Source: an uncultured Acidimicrobiaceae bacterium (GTDB lineage Bacteria > Actinomycetota > Acidimicrobiia > Spongiisociales > SHLN01). From it: DNA of 64,000 nt. Within the stretch, counting starts at the first letter, position 1. Each line of letters begins with the position of its first letter. Both the position numbers and the translations under genes were made by a program. The stretch covers positions 122,412 through 186,411 of the forward strand of contig CAMYMH010000004.1 of NCBI GenBank assembly GCA_947259275.1, given 5' to 3'. Below, piece by piece: positions 50,964 to 58,858 of the stretch. The notes beneath the pieces are model-generated. The model was not told where the DNA came from and made no database searches. It worked only from the letters and a program-made list of their open reading frames with translations.

Positions 50964-51349
50964 TGGCCGACCGACTCGCTCTCCCGGATCCCGACCTGCA
51001 GGCGCTGGCAATCGGCACTGTCATCGTCGCCTTCGCGCCTCGCCACGCCGTCGACCTCAACGATGAGCTAGTGCTGGTCGCCACCGGGCCGCGGCCCGGG
51101 TCTGAACTCGCAACTGCCCATTCGGAGCTGGTATCGGCCGGGCCACCGGCGGGTGAGTTCGTCGGCCTGGTGGTTGGGCTACAGCCGGCCGCTTCGCTGG
51201 CGGGCCCGGAGGGATTAACCCACCACATCCTCGCCGCGGTCCCCGATGGAGACGCAATCATCCTCCGCGTCTTCTCGGAGAACGGCCCGGTTTTGGATGA
51301 GGAGGAATTCGCCCACCGCCGGGCTGCGGTTGAGGCGGTTTTCACATGA
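50963..51349 (+). CDS. Hypothetical protein
   Basis: 128 residues from ATG 50963: ALAIGTVIVAFAPRHAVDLNDELVL, EFVGLVVGLQPAASL, HHILAAVPDGDAIILRVFSE. A mostly beta, soluble protein with no recognised family. It overlaps the membrane peptide gene in front and the hydrolase behind (ATGA), giving a three-gene unit. The in-frame ATG at 50774 lies upstream of the promoter and is not used. Confidence 0.65.
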   Translation: MADRLALPDPDLQALAIGTVIVAFAPRHAVDLNDELVLVATGPRPGSELATAHSELVSAGPPAGEFVGLVVGLQPAASLAGPEGLTHHILAAVPDGDAIILRVFSENGPVLDEEEFAHRRAAVEAVFT

Positions 51350-51972
51350 GCGAACCGATCACCATCCAGGGAAACGACGGGATCATGCTCCAGGCGCGTT
51401 GGGACCGGCCGCCCGATCCGCGCGGCGTCGTCGTGTTCTGTCATCCGCACCCCCAACACGGGGGCACGATGACGGCTCCACTCATGCACAAGGTGACCAA
51501 GGGGCTGGTGGCGCGTGGCCTGACCGTCTTCCGGTTCAATTTCCGTGGCGTGGGGCTCTCGACGGGCGAATGGGGCGGCGGGCTGGGAGAGGTAGACGAC
51601 GTCGCAGCAGCAGTGGGATACGTTCGTCAGCAGGAGCCAGAGTTGTCGTTCGGCATCATTGGCTGGTCATTCGGAGCTGCCACGGCCCTGGCCTGGCAGG
51701 CACGGGATCGGGACGCGGCCCCTCTGGCCGGGATCGCTCCTCCCGTGCGAACCGAACTGGTCGAACGCCTCCCCCGCCCCGATGAGCTGGCGCCGGCGCG
51801 CCGTACCTTCATTCTCGGAGATCGAGATCAGTTCGTGACGGTCGACGACCTACGGGACTACGCCGAAGCCGCCGGTGCCACCATGTCGGTGCTGGAAGGG
51901 AGCGACCACTTCTTCTACTTCCGTGAGGAGCGCGTAGCCAACCTGATCGCCGACCACTTCACATCGCCTTGA
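51346..51972 (+). CDS. Alpha/beta hydrolase
   Basis: 208 residues. VVVFCHPHPQHGGTM (oxyanion region), VFRFNFRGVGLSTG, nucleophile elbow GWSFGA, an aspartate in FILGDRDQFV and a histidine in EGSDHFFY complete a Ser-Asp-His triad. It resembles the small dienelactone-hydrolase/CocE-like 'COG2945' hydrolases. Substrate unknown. Last gene of the small operon beginning at 50871. Confidence 0.85.
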   Translation: MSEPITIQGNDGIMLQARWDRPPDPRGVVVFCHPHPQHGGTMTAPLMHKVTKGLVARGLTVFRFNFRGVGLSTGEWGGGLGEVDDVAAAVGYVRQQEPELSFGIIGWSFGAATALAWQARDRDAAPLAGIAPPVRTELVERLPRPDELAPARRTFILGDRDQFVTVDDLRDYAEAAGATMSVLEGSDHFFYFREERVANLIADHFTSP

Positions 51973-51976
51973 GCAG

Positions 51977-52069
51977 CTATCCGAACCAGACGCTGACGAA
52001 GAGGACCCAGAGCGCGATCCAGGCCAAGAACTGAACGGCCGCACCGCATTGATGCACGAAGCGTGTCAT
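51977..52069 (-). CDS. Possible 30-residue membrane peptide
   Basis: ATG 52069, MTRFVHQCGAAVQFLAW followed by a strongly hydrophobic Trp/Val-rich end. No ribosome site or clear -10 box; it could be chance. Listed because it is similar in size and character to the peptide at 50871. Confidence 0.25.
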   Translation of the reverse strand: MTRFVHQCGAAVQFLAWIALWVLFVSVWFG

Positions 52070-52225
52070 GCGATTGTGATCGGCAGCGGGCGCCAATACC
52101 TGATGGGCCTGCGGGACTAATTGTTGCCCCCGCCGAGCCGCCACCGAGGCCGCACCATGACCCACCGGGTCAAGAAAACAGTGCCTGCCGTCGAAAACGG
52201 AGGAAATCGACGTAAGAGGGGACGC

Positions 52226-52468
52226 ATGCTCGACCACCAGATAGAGCAAACCGAGGCCCTGGAAGCGGCTCTGGCTCGTTTCCGCGAGCAGTCATTCGTC
52301 TTCGACGAGTGCCTCGACCTGTTGACGGCCTTGCGTGATGATCAAGAACAAAGGATTCTCTTCGAACGGGCGGGACACCCAATCGAGTGGATGGAGGACC
52401 TCCTGCATCAACGTCGCGTCCTGGACGAGATGAGTTCGGTGCTGCTTGATTGGGACACGATCCGTTAA
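52226..52468 (+). CDS. Small coiled-coil hypothetical protein
   Basis: 80 residues from ATG 52226 behind AGAGGGG: DHQIEQTEALEAALARFREQ, LDLLTALRDDQEQRIL, then MEDLLHQRRVLDEM. Almost entirely helical, acidic, with heptad-like leucines; probably a short coiled-coil dimer. No family recognised. An ATG 105 bases upstream is in frame but lacks a ribosome site. Confidence 0.6.
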   Translation: MLDHQIEQTEALEAALARFREQSFVFDECLDLLTALRDDQEQRILFERAGHPIEWMEDLLHQRRVLDEMSSVLLDWDTIR

Positions 52469-52544
52469 ACCGGGTGGCCGACGTAGCTCCGTACCGCAGG
52501 CTTCCCGACACCACCCGCACTCTCTGGGGACGGTCCGGCCCGGA

Positions 52545-52769
52545 TCAGGCGTCGACCGGCTCCGGGCCGAGTGCCCGGTAACCGCGATTACCTGCCTCGG
52601 CGAGCGTGTCAGGCGAGATCGCCGAGATGAGGTTGTTCCCGACCAGATCATCGGCCACCATCCGCGCCTCCAGGGCGGCAAACTGATCTGAGTCGTCACA
52701 GTCGTACACCCGCATGTCATCACGGGTGCCGAGAAATCGATTGTCCTCGAACCGGCGCAGCCGGCCCAT
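52545..52769 (-). CDS. Small hypothetical protein
   Basis: 74 residues: GRLRRFEDNRFLGTRDDMRVYDCDD, DQFAALEARMVADDLVGNNLI, then a tail that ends EPVDA. Its ATG shares a base with the upstream stop (TGATG), so it is translated with the NTF2-like gene. Soluble; no recognised family. Confidence 0.65.
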   Translation of the reverse strand: MGRLRRFEDNRFLGTRDDMRVYDCDDSDQFAALEARMVADDLVGNNLISAISPDTLAEAGNRGYRALGPEPVDA

Positions 52770-53227
52770 CAGCTGACGCCTTCTTCCCACTCTTGCCAGC
52801 TCTCCGATTCGGCCATGTCGGACGGGTCGGGCTCCTCGACCAGCAGGCTGCCGTCATCGATCTCGTCGGAGTAATCGATATGCTCGATCTTGAGCTCCCC
52901 GTCGATCACACTCGGGTCCTCGACGCCTTCACCCTCCTCGGTAAACGTGAACCGGAAGTACCCCATGCGCTGGTATACCCGCTGCTGACCGGGAATCCAC
53001 GCCACTACCACGGGCTCATCGCCCAGCTCGCCGCGAGTGGTCACGATGCCGGGATACGCCAGCACGAGCTCGCCGACGCCCTGCATAACGGATTCCTCGC
53101 CGTTTCCGCCGAAGAATGGCGCCGACACCTCGGGGTCGAGCAGCTCACTAATGGCCTCGAGATCACGAGCATTGAAATAGTCGACGAATTCGTCGAGGTT
53201 GGCTTCCTGGGCCGAGTAGTCGGTCAT
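52769..53227 (-). CDS. NTF2/SnoaL-like protein
   Basis: 152 residues. LDEFVDYFNARDLEAISELLDPEVSAPFFGG is the first helix-strand part of an NTF2-like cone fold, and YQRMGYFRFTFTEEGEG gives the later beta strands; a Glu/Asp-rich tail follows. No active-site residues can be assigned. The start follows TAGAAT by six bases (leaderless). Paired with the 74-residue protein downstream. Confidence 0.7.
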   Translation of the reverse strand: MTDYSAQEANLDEFVDYFNARDLEAISELLDPEVSAPFFGGNGEESVMQGVGELVLAYPGIVTTRGELGDEPVVVAWIPGQQRVYQRMGYFRFTFTEEGEGVEDPSVIDGELKIEHIDYSDEIDDGSLLVEEPDPSDMAESESWQEWEEGVS

Positions 53228-53233
53228 GCCCCG

Positions 53234-53239
53234 ATTCTA
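53234..53239 (-). promoter_or_regulatory. -10 box TAGAAT, leaderless start of the NTF2-like gene
   Basis: On the minus strand: TAGAAT, six bases, ATG 53227. Confidence 0.5.
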
Positions 53240-53368
53240 GGGACAGGGTCACCAACCACGAGCATGGCAGCTGGAGGCGGCGTCACCGCCCGACGCCACC
53301 GCGGCACGGTGCTGGGTGCCAGCGCGAAATACAGCGCCAGCATGGCCTCAACCATCCGCTGCTTGAGC

Positions 53369-55012
53369 TCAGAGCCAGGCCGGTTCGCGGTATTCACCGA
53401 AGACCTCCCGCAACGTGGCTACGACTTCGCCCTCGGTGGCACGTGCCCGGGCCGCCTCGACGATCAGTTCCATGAGGTTGGCAGTGCCGGCGGCGCCCTC
53501 CTGGAGAGCCTCCAACGCCGACGTGACCGCTTCCTCATCCCGGCCCGCTCGCAGGTCGGCGAGTACCTCGCGCTGGGTGCTCTCGATTTCCTCTGAGATC
53601 CGTAGCATGGCGATGCCGTCCTCGTCCTGCTTGACGTACCGGTTCACTCCGACGATTCCCCGCTCCCCGGATGTGACCTTCTTCTCGAACTCGTAGGCGG
53701 AGTCGGAGAGGCGGCTCTGGAACCAGCCCTCCTCTATGCCCTGCAGCACACCCGCCAGCATGGATCCCGAGCCCTTCCGGTCGATGGTGGCAAAGATCTC
53801 CTCGGCGGCCGCCTCGATTCGATCGGTGAGCTGCTCGACAAACCACGAGCCACCGAGCGGGTCGATAGTGTCGGCCACTCCGGTCTCTTCGGCGATCACC
53901 TGCTGGGTGCGCAGCGCCAGCTCGGCTGCTTCTTCGGTTGGAAGTGCGTAGACCTCGTCGAGAGCATTGGTATGCAAGCTCTGGGTACCGCCCAGTATCG
54001 CGGCCAGTGCTTCGATGGCCGTCCGCACAACATTGTTGTATGGCTGCTGGGCCGTAAGCGACACGCCGGCGGTCTGGGTGTGGAACCGCAGCTTGAGCGA
54101 ACGGTCATCTTCCGCGCCATAGCGCGCACGCATCCACCGCGCCCAGATGCGACGGGCGGCCCGAAACTTGGCGATTTCTTCGAAGAAGTCGACATGCGCA
54201 TCGAAGAAGAACGAAAACCGGGGGACAAAATCATCGACGGCCAAACCCCGCTGCCTGCACGCCTCGACGTAGGCGAACCCGTCGGCGAGAGTGAATGCCA
54301 GCTCCTCGGCGGCCGTGGCGCCCGCCTCCCGAATGTGATATCCGGAAATCGAGATGGTGTTCCAGAGCGGCACCCGCTCCATGCAGAACTCAACCTGGTC
54401 CACCAGCAGGCGCAGGTGGGGCTCGGGGGGGAAGAGCCACTCCTTCTGGGCGATGTATTCCTTGAGGATGTCGTTTTGCAGCGTCCCCTGCAGCTTGCTC
54501 CACTCCACCCCTTGGTCCTCAGCGGCAACCAGCAGAAAGCCAAACAGCACCTGAGCGGGCCCATTGATAGTCATCGACACCGACACCTCATCCAGGGGGA
54601 TCTGATCCATGAGCTTGCCCATATCGTCTGCCGAATCGACCGCAACTCCACAGTGGCCGACCTCACCGACCGACCGGGGGGAGTCGCTGTCGAGGCCCAT
54701 GAGAGTCGGCATGTCGAAAGCGACCGACAGCCCATGCTGACCCGCGGCGAGCAGGTGGCGGAATCGGGCGTTGGTCTCGCTCACCGACGCGAAGCCGGCG
54801 AACTGGCGGATGGTCCACAAGCGGCCCCGGTAGCCGGTCGGGTGAATGCCGCGCGTATAGGGGTAAGACCCCGGATACCCGATGGCATCGGGAGGCTCAC
54901 CGTCGCCGGGGAGCCCGAGAGCGGGAACCGGCTCTCCGGAGAGCGATTCGAATGCCGATTGGCGCTGGCGCCCCGCCGCGTACGCATCCTCCCATTCCTG
55001 GCGTTCAGCCAA
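53369..55012 (-). CDS. icmA: Acyl-CoA mutase large subunit, isobutyryl-CoA mutase type
   Basis: 547 residues, catalytic barrel only, no B12-binding domain. The specificity positions read Phe in RQFAGF and Gln in EYIAQKEWLF, the Phe/Gln pair known for isobutyryl-CoA mutase, in contrast to Tyr/Arg in the gene at 6330. It would interconvert isobutyryl-CoA and n-butyryl-CoA with adenosylcobalamin. A separate small B12 subunit is needed and is not in the window. TTG 55012 with GAGGAGG six bases upstream gives LAERQEWEDAY; it overlaps the upstream stop. The longer ATG form adds out-of-family residues. Confidence 0.85.
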   Translation of the reverse strand: MAERQEWEDAYAAGRQRQSAFESLSGEPVPALGLPGDGEPPDAIGYPGSYPYTRGIHPTGYRGRLWTIRQFAGFASVSETNARFRHLLAAGQHGLSVAFDMPTLMGLDSDSPRSVGEVGHCGVAVDSADDMGKLMDQIPLDEVSVSMTINGPAQVLFGFLLVAAEDQGVEWSKLQGTLQNDILKEYIAQKEWLFPPEPHLRLLVDQVEFCMERVPLWNTISISGYHIREAGATAAEELAFTLADGFAYVEACRQRGLAVDDFVPRFSFFFDAHVDFFEEIAKFRAARRIWARWMRARYGAEDDRSLKLRFHTQTAGVSLTAQQPYNNVVRTAIEALAAILGGTQSLHTNALDEVYALPTEEAAELALRTQQVIAEETGVADTIDPLGGSWFVEQLTDRIEAAAEEIFATIDRKGSGSMLAGVLQGIEEGWFQSRLSDSAYEFEKKVTSGERGIVGVNRYVKQDEDGIAMLRISEEIESTQREVLADLRAGRDEEAVTSALEALQEGAAGTANLMELIVEAARARATEGEVVATLREVFGEYREPAWL

Positions 55013-55433
55013 GGTCGACCTCCTCGGCCGGCGCTCCGAGCGCCCCGATCGATACCAGGTATTCGGCTTCGCCCTCGAGCACTGCCCGGATGGCTCCCTC
55101 TCCGTACCGGGGACCACTTCGCCGGGTGATTTGGCGGCTGATGAATTGCACCGCATCGTCGGAACCGCCCACCCGAACGGGTTGCAGCGAGTCGCGTCGG
55201 GACGGCGTTACCCCCTGCAAATAGATCACTTCCCATTCCAGGATGCGCCGCACGTCGTCGGCAGTGAGCGGCGAGTCCGGCCCCAATCCGTTGTGGACAA
55301 ACCGGACTGCCTCTTCCAGCACATAGGTCAGCGGCTCGGAAACCGGCCGCTTGACGGCCTCCTGCCACACCATGGCGGCCGCCATCCCAAGCAGAACCGC
55401 AACCAGGAGGGCGCCAAGCACGAGGGGGCTCAT
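55005..55433 (-). CDS. Hypothetical membrane-anchored protein
   Basis: 142 residues: an N-terminal membrane helix (PLVLGALLVAVLLGMAAAMVW), then a soluble helical part with LTADDVRRILEWEVIYLQG. The start ATG 55433 follows TATTCT by six bases. The 3' end overlaps the mutase start, so the two are coupled. Unknown family; the location suggests a link to the mutase, but nothing in the sequence proves it. Confidence 0.65.
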   Translation of the reverse strand: MSPLVLGALLVAVLLGMAAAMVWQEAVKRPVSEPLTYVLEEAVRFVHNGLGPDSPLTADDVRRILEWEVIYLQGVTPSRRDSLQPVRVGGSDDAVQFISRQITRRSGPRYGEGAIRAVLEGEAEYLVSIGALGAPAEEVDLG

Positions 55434-55439
55434 GGGGAC

Positions 55440-55445
55440 AGAATA
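55440..55445 (-). promoter_or_regulatory. -10 box TATTCT, leaderless start of the icmA operon
   Basis: On the minus strand: TATTCT, six bases, ATG 55433. Confidence 0.5.
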
Positions 55446-55497
55446 CCTGGGGAGAAGATGTGAGTGAGTCAGGTTCGCCGTCCATTTACGTATGCCG

Positions 55498-55660
55498 GTT
55501 TCCCGTTGCCCGTCTCTCCCCCCGGAGGGGGGCAACCCTTCGGGTTGCAAGGCAGTTGTTACCCAACTGCTAAGCAAGGCGAAGCCTTCCCGGAAACCCT
55601 TCGGGTTGCTAGGCAGTTGCTACGCAACTGCTAAGGAAGGCGAAGCCTTCCCGGAAACCG
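55498..55660. repeat. Inverted second locus of the 61-bp repeat, preceded by seven-base units
   Basis: GTTTCCC and GTTGCCC (55498-55511) precede the flank CTCTCCCCCCGGAGGGGGG, then 61-bp copies at 55539-55599 and 55600-55660, the reverse complement of the units at 41455-41576. Copy 1 has several substitutions; copy 2 is nearly identical to the other locus. The gap 55434-55821 has no other gene. Confidence 0.92.
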
Positions 55661-55821
55661 GGCGGAGCCGGGAGGGGGGCGCCCCCTCCGACCCTGCGGG
55701 CCACCTCCCCCTCCGGAGGAGGAGATCACAGTCCCGTGCAGGCGTGCCCGATAACGTGCTGAATTGCAGCGGAATGGACCTAAGGTTTCAGCGGGGCGTC
55801 AGCCGAAAACCCTCTGAACCC

Positions 55822-56379
55822 GTGAGTTATGACACCTACAACCAGCTGACTTCGCTGTTGGCGTTGCTGGCCAATGGCCTAGCCGCAGTTATCCTCGTCA
55901 TCTTCGTCGGCGGGCGCTTCGGCGTCGGATCGCTGGCCGGGGCACGCGACTGGCTTGGTGACGCGTTCCGCGACGTCGGCGTGTGGATTGCGGCGGCGGT
56001 GGCCACCAGCTCGACCGTCGGCAGCTTGATCTACTCGGAATACTTCGATCTCATCCCGTGCCGCCTGTGTTGGTACCAGCGAATCGCCATGTACCCGCTG
56101 GTGGTGATCCTCATCCTGGCGGCGGTTCGGCGGGACAACCCCGGGGCCCGCCGGTACGGAATCCCGCTCGCCATCATCGGCACCGCCATTGCCGGCTACC
56201 ACTACCTGATCCAGCAATTCCCCAGCCTCGAGAGCGGGTCCTGCTCGCTCGAGGCTCCCTGCTCATCACCCTATGTTTGGCAATATGGCTTCATCTCAAT
56301 TCCCTATATGGCACTGGCCGGATTCACACTGATCCTGCTGTTGCTCTTCACGATCGAGAAGACCCCATCAAACACCTAG
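55822..56379 (+). CDS. DsbB/BdbC-like disulfide oxidoreductase membrane protein
   Basis: 185 residues from GTG 55822 (ATG 55774 is possible). Four hydrophobic helices. Redox pairs C80/C83 (PCRLCWYQR) in the first outer loop and C141/C147 in the second. Such proteins reoxidise a thioredoxin-like partner and pass electrons to quinone. The two following genes encode thioredoxin-fold proteins and overlap in series, so this is a self-contained disulfide module. Confidence 0.88.
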   Translation: MSYDTYNQLTSLLALLANGLAAVILVIFVGGRFGVGSLAGARDWLGDAFRDVGVWIAAAVATSSTVGSLIYSEYFDLIPCRLCWYQRIAMYPLVVILILAAVRRDNPGARRYGIPLAIIGTAIAGYHYLIQQFPSLESGSCSLEAPCSSPYVWQYGFISIPYMALAGFTLILLLLFTIEKTPSNT

Positions 56380-57014
56380 TCATCACCCTGGCGATCGTCA
56401 CAGCCGGCTGCGGCGGCACCACCGCCGTCACCGCTCCCGACGAAGCGGCCCCGCCGGCCGCAACCACCCTCCTGCCGACCACGACCACAACTACCGTCAC
56501 CCTGGTCGAGGTGGCACCCACCGCCACCCTCGTCGGCGCATCACTCCCCCGCTTCGGAGAAGCTGCCGACCAGGCCATCGGCCTGGTCGCCCCGGTTGTG
56601 ATGGGAACGAGTTTCGATGGTTCGGTCGTCCAAATCGAGCCGTCCGGCAAATACACCGTCATCATGTTCCTCGCCCACTGGTGCCCGCATTGCCAAGACG
56701 AAGTCGAGGAACTCGGGCCTCACTTCGAAGCCAACCCGATACCGGGCAACGTCGAGGTGATCAGCGTTTCCACCGGGGTCGATGAGCAGCGCCCGAACTT
56801 CCCTCCGTCGAAATGGCTGACGCCGGATGCGTGGCCGTTTCCCGTCCTACTCGACACCGCCGAGACCGAGGTGGCCGGTGCATACGGCCTGAATGCATTT
56901 CCGTTCTGGGTGGTGCTGGACCCCGAAGGCGTCGTATTAGCCAGAACCGCCGGTAGCCTGCCTCTCGAATCCGTCCAACGCCTTTTCGACGACCTGGCCG
57001 CACTCGAAGGATGA
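56367..57014 (+). CDS. Thioredoxin-like lipoprotein with CPHC active site
   Basis: About 215 residues. The lipoprotein signal KHLVITLAIVTAGC is followed by a Thr/Pro-rich linker and a TlpA/thioredoxin domain (about 65-215) with C106-PHC-109 in FLAHWCPHCQDE and the cis-proline region NAFPFW. CPHC is the DsbA-type active site. No ATG, GTG or TTG precedes the signal in this frame; ATC 56367, with GAGAAG upstream and overlapping the dsbB-like 3' end, is the best start I can offer. Predicted thiol oxidase at the outer face of the membrane. Confidence 0.8.
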   Translation: MKHLVITLAIVTAGCGGTTAVTAPDEAAPPAATTLLPTTTTTTVTLVEVAPTATLVGASLPRFGEAADQAIGLVAPVVMGTSFDGSVVQIEPSGKYTVIMFLAHWCPHCQDEVEELGPHFEANPIPGNVEVISVSTGVDEQRPNFPPSKWLTPDAWPFPVLLDTAETEVAGAYGLNAFPFWVVLDPEGVVLARTAGSLPLESVQRLFDDLAALEG

Positions 57015-57652
57015 CCATGACATCTCGATCTAATACCCAAACCGGCTCGAACGCCAAGACCCTCCTGATTTGGCTAGGCGGCGCCGTCGCCGTCATTGGA
57101 CTCGTCGCGGTTGTCATCAGCGGCGCCGGTTCCTCAGGGAGCGAACACCCCGACCTCCAGGGCGCTCCGGTCGTCACCGGAGATTCCCTGACGCCGCTGG
57201 TGAGCGGGCAGGCCGATCCCGAGGCCGGTCAGCCGGTGCCCGAGGTGCGGGGAGCGGATTTCGACGGCACTCCCGTCACCATCGAGAACAACGGCAAGGC
57301 AAAGATGATCATCTTTCTCGCCCACTGGTGTCCCAACTGTCAGGCCGAGGTGCCCGAGGTGGTGAGCTGGCTGGCCCAGAACCAGCTGCCGGCCGACGTG
57401 GAGATGATCGCGGTGGCGACCTCGATCAGCCGCACCCGTGCCAACTTCCCACCCTCGGATTGGCTGGATAGCGAGAACTGGCCGGTACCGGTGATCCTCG
57501 ACTCTCCATCATCCTCGGTCGGTGTCGCCTACGGAGCGTCGGCCTTTCCGATCTGGGCGATGGTGGCCTCCGATGGCACTCTGGTGGGCCGTATCACGGG
57601 GTCCGGCCAGGTTGACCTCGACGTCTGGACCACGGCCCTTTCGACTCTGTAG
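57011..57652 (+). CDS. Membrane-anchored thioredoxin-like protein with CPNC active site
   Basis: 213 residues: one membrane helix (about 17-38), then a thioredoxin domain with C107-PNC-110 in FLAHWCPNCQAE. It aligns along its length with the preceding protein (NFPPSDWL, then AFPIWAM against NFPPSKWL and AFPFWVV), so the two arose by duplication. ATG 57011 overlaps the previous stop (ATGA). Partner of the DsbB-like protein or a second redox arm. Confidence 0.85.
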   Translation: MTMTSRSNTQTGSNAKTLLIWLGGAVAVIGLVAVVISGAGSSGSEHPDLQGAPVVTGDSLTPLVSGQADPEAGQPVPEVRGADFDGTPVTIENNGKAKMIIFLAHWCPNCQAEVPEVVSWLAQNQLPADVEMIAVATSISRTRANFPPSDWLDSENWPVPVILDSPSSSVGVAYGASAFPIWAMVASDGTLVGRITGSGQVDLDVWTTALSTL

Positions 57653-57658
57653 CGAGTC

Positions 57659-58759
57659 CTACAGCCCGATTCGGTCGGCCAGCACGGCCCGTTGCTTAGC
57701 CGGAGACCCAAACAGCAGCTCGGTGCTCTTGGCCCGCTTGAAGTAGAGGTGGGCGTCGTGCTCCCAGGTGAAGCCGATGCCGCCGTGAATCTGGATGCTG
57801 TCACCCGCCGCCTTGAAGAACGCTTCCGAGCAGTAGGCCTTGGCGAGCGGAGCGGCAACCGCCAGCTCGTCTGAGTCCGTTGCCAGCGCCCACACGGCAT
57901 AGGCGGACGCAGAACGGGCCGATTCGAGGGCCACCAGCATGTCCGCGCACAGATGTTTGACTGCCTGGAATGAGCCGATAGCCCGCCCGAACTGCTTGCG
58001 CTCCTGCGCATACTCAACCGCCATCTCGAGAGTGCGCTCCAACCCACCCACCTGTTCGACAGAGAGGGCGGTCCGGGCAACGTCGTACACTCGCTCGACG
58101 GCCTCCCAGCTTGCGACCCCGAGGCGCATCGCCCTGGTCTTCGACAATTCGACGGTGGCCTGGGTGCGAGTCGTGTCGAGGGTCACCAGCTTGGTGGCTG
58201 CCGCGTCGGCTCCCCGGACGAGAAACAGGCCGACATGGTCACCCGTCCGGGCGGCCACGATCAGCAGATCGGCGACGTGACCGGCGGTCACGAACGATTT
58301 CACACCGGTGATGGCATAGCCATCACCCGACGGCTCGGCGGTGGCACCGACCGCGCCCTCCTCCCATCCGCCGCCGGGCTCGGCGATGGCAATGGTGCCG
58401 ATGGCATCGCCAGACGCAAGCGCCGGCAGCCACTCGGCCTTCTGCTCCTCGTTTCCTCCGGCCAGTAAGGCCTCGGTCGCCAGCACGGCGGAGGATAGGA
58501 ACGGCACCGGTGCCAACGCCCGGCCCAGCTCGTGAAGCACAATTGCGGTCTCGGCGTACGTGAAGCCCGCACCCCCGTAGCTCTCCGGTATGTGCATGGC
58601 GGTCCAGCCTTGCTCGGCGATACCTTTCCAGAGCCCGCCGTCGTATCCAGAATCGGTTTCGACGACCTCTCTTACCCGGTCCTTAGAGCACTGTTCGGCC
58701 AGAAAGCGGCGGGCTCCATCGCGAAGCATGATCTGTTCGTCGGAGTGCGTGAAGTCCAT
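57659..58759 (-). CDS. Acyl-CoA dehydrogenase
   Basis: 366 residues. The N-terminal helices (FTHSDEQIMLRDGARRFL, ESYGGAGFTYAETAIVLHELGRAL), the middle beta domain (GTIAIAEPGGGWEEGAV, ITGVKSFVTAG) and the C-terminal helices (RKQFGRAIGSFQAVKHLCADM, IQIHGGIGFTWEHDAHLYFKR) give the full FAD-dependent acyl-CoA dehydrogenase architecture. It introduces a double bond into an acyl-CoA; chain specificity cannot be read. The catalytic glutamate is not obvious at the usual place. TATGAT lies eight bases before the ATG (leaderless). Confidence 0.9.
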   Translation of the reverse strand: MDFTHSDEQIMLRDGARRFLAEQCSKDRVREVVETDSGYDGGLWKGIAEQGWTAMHIPESYGGAGFTYAETAIVLHELGRALAPVPFLSSAVLATEALLAGGNEEQKAEWLPALASGDAIGTIAIAEPGGGWEEGAVGATAEPSGDGYAITGVKSFVTAGHVADLLIVAARTGDHVGLFLVRGADAAATKLVTLDTTRTQATVELSKTRAMRLGVASWEAVERVYDVARTALSVEQVGGLERTLEMAVEYAQERKQFGRAIGSFQAVKHLCADMLVALESARSASAYAVWALATDSDELAVAAPLAKAYCSEAFFKAAGDSIQIHGGIGFTWEHDAHLYFKRAKSTELLFGSPAKQRAVLADRIGL

Positions 58760-58767
58760 GACGCCGG

Positions 58768-58773
58768 ATCATA
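58768..58773 (-). promoter_or_regulatory. -10 box TATGAT, leaderless start of the acyl-CoA dehydrogenase gene
   Basis: On the minus strand: TATGAT, eight bases, ATG 58759. The closest to a consensus -10 in the window. Confidence 0.6.
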
Positions 58774-58858
58774 GGAGCCCGGCGGGATGATCCCGCCGGC
58801 ACCGGGGATCCGCGCCGCTTGGTTTCAGACCGGCAGCCGATTTGCCGATATCGACCTC

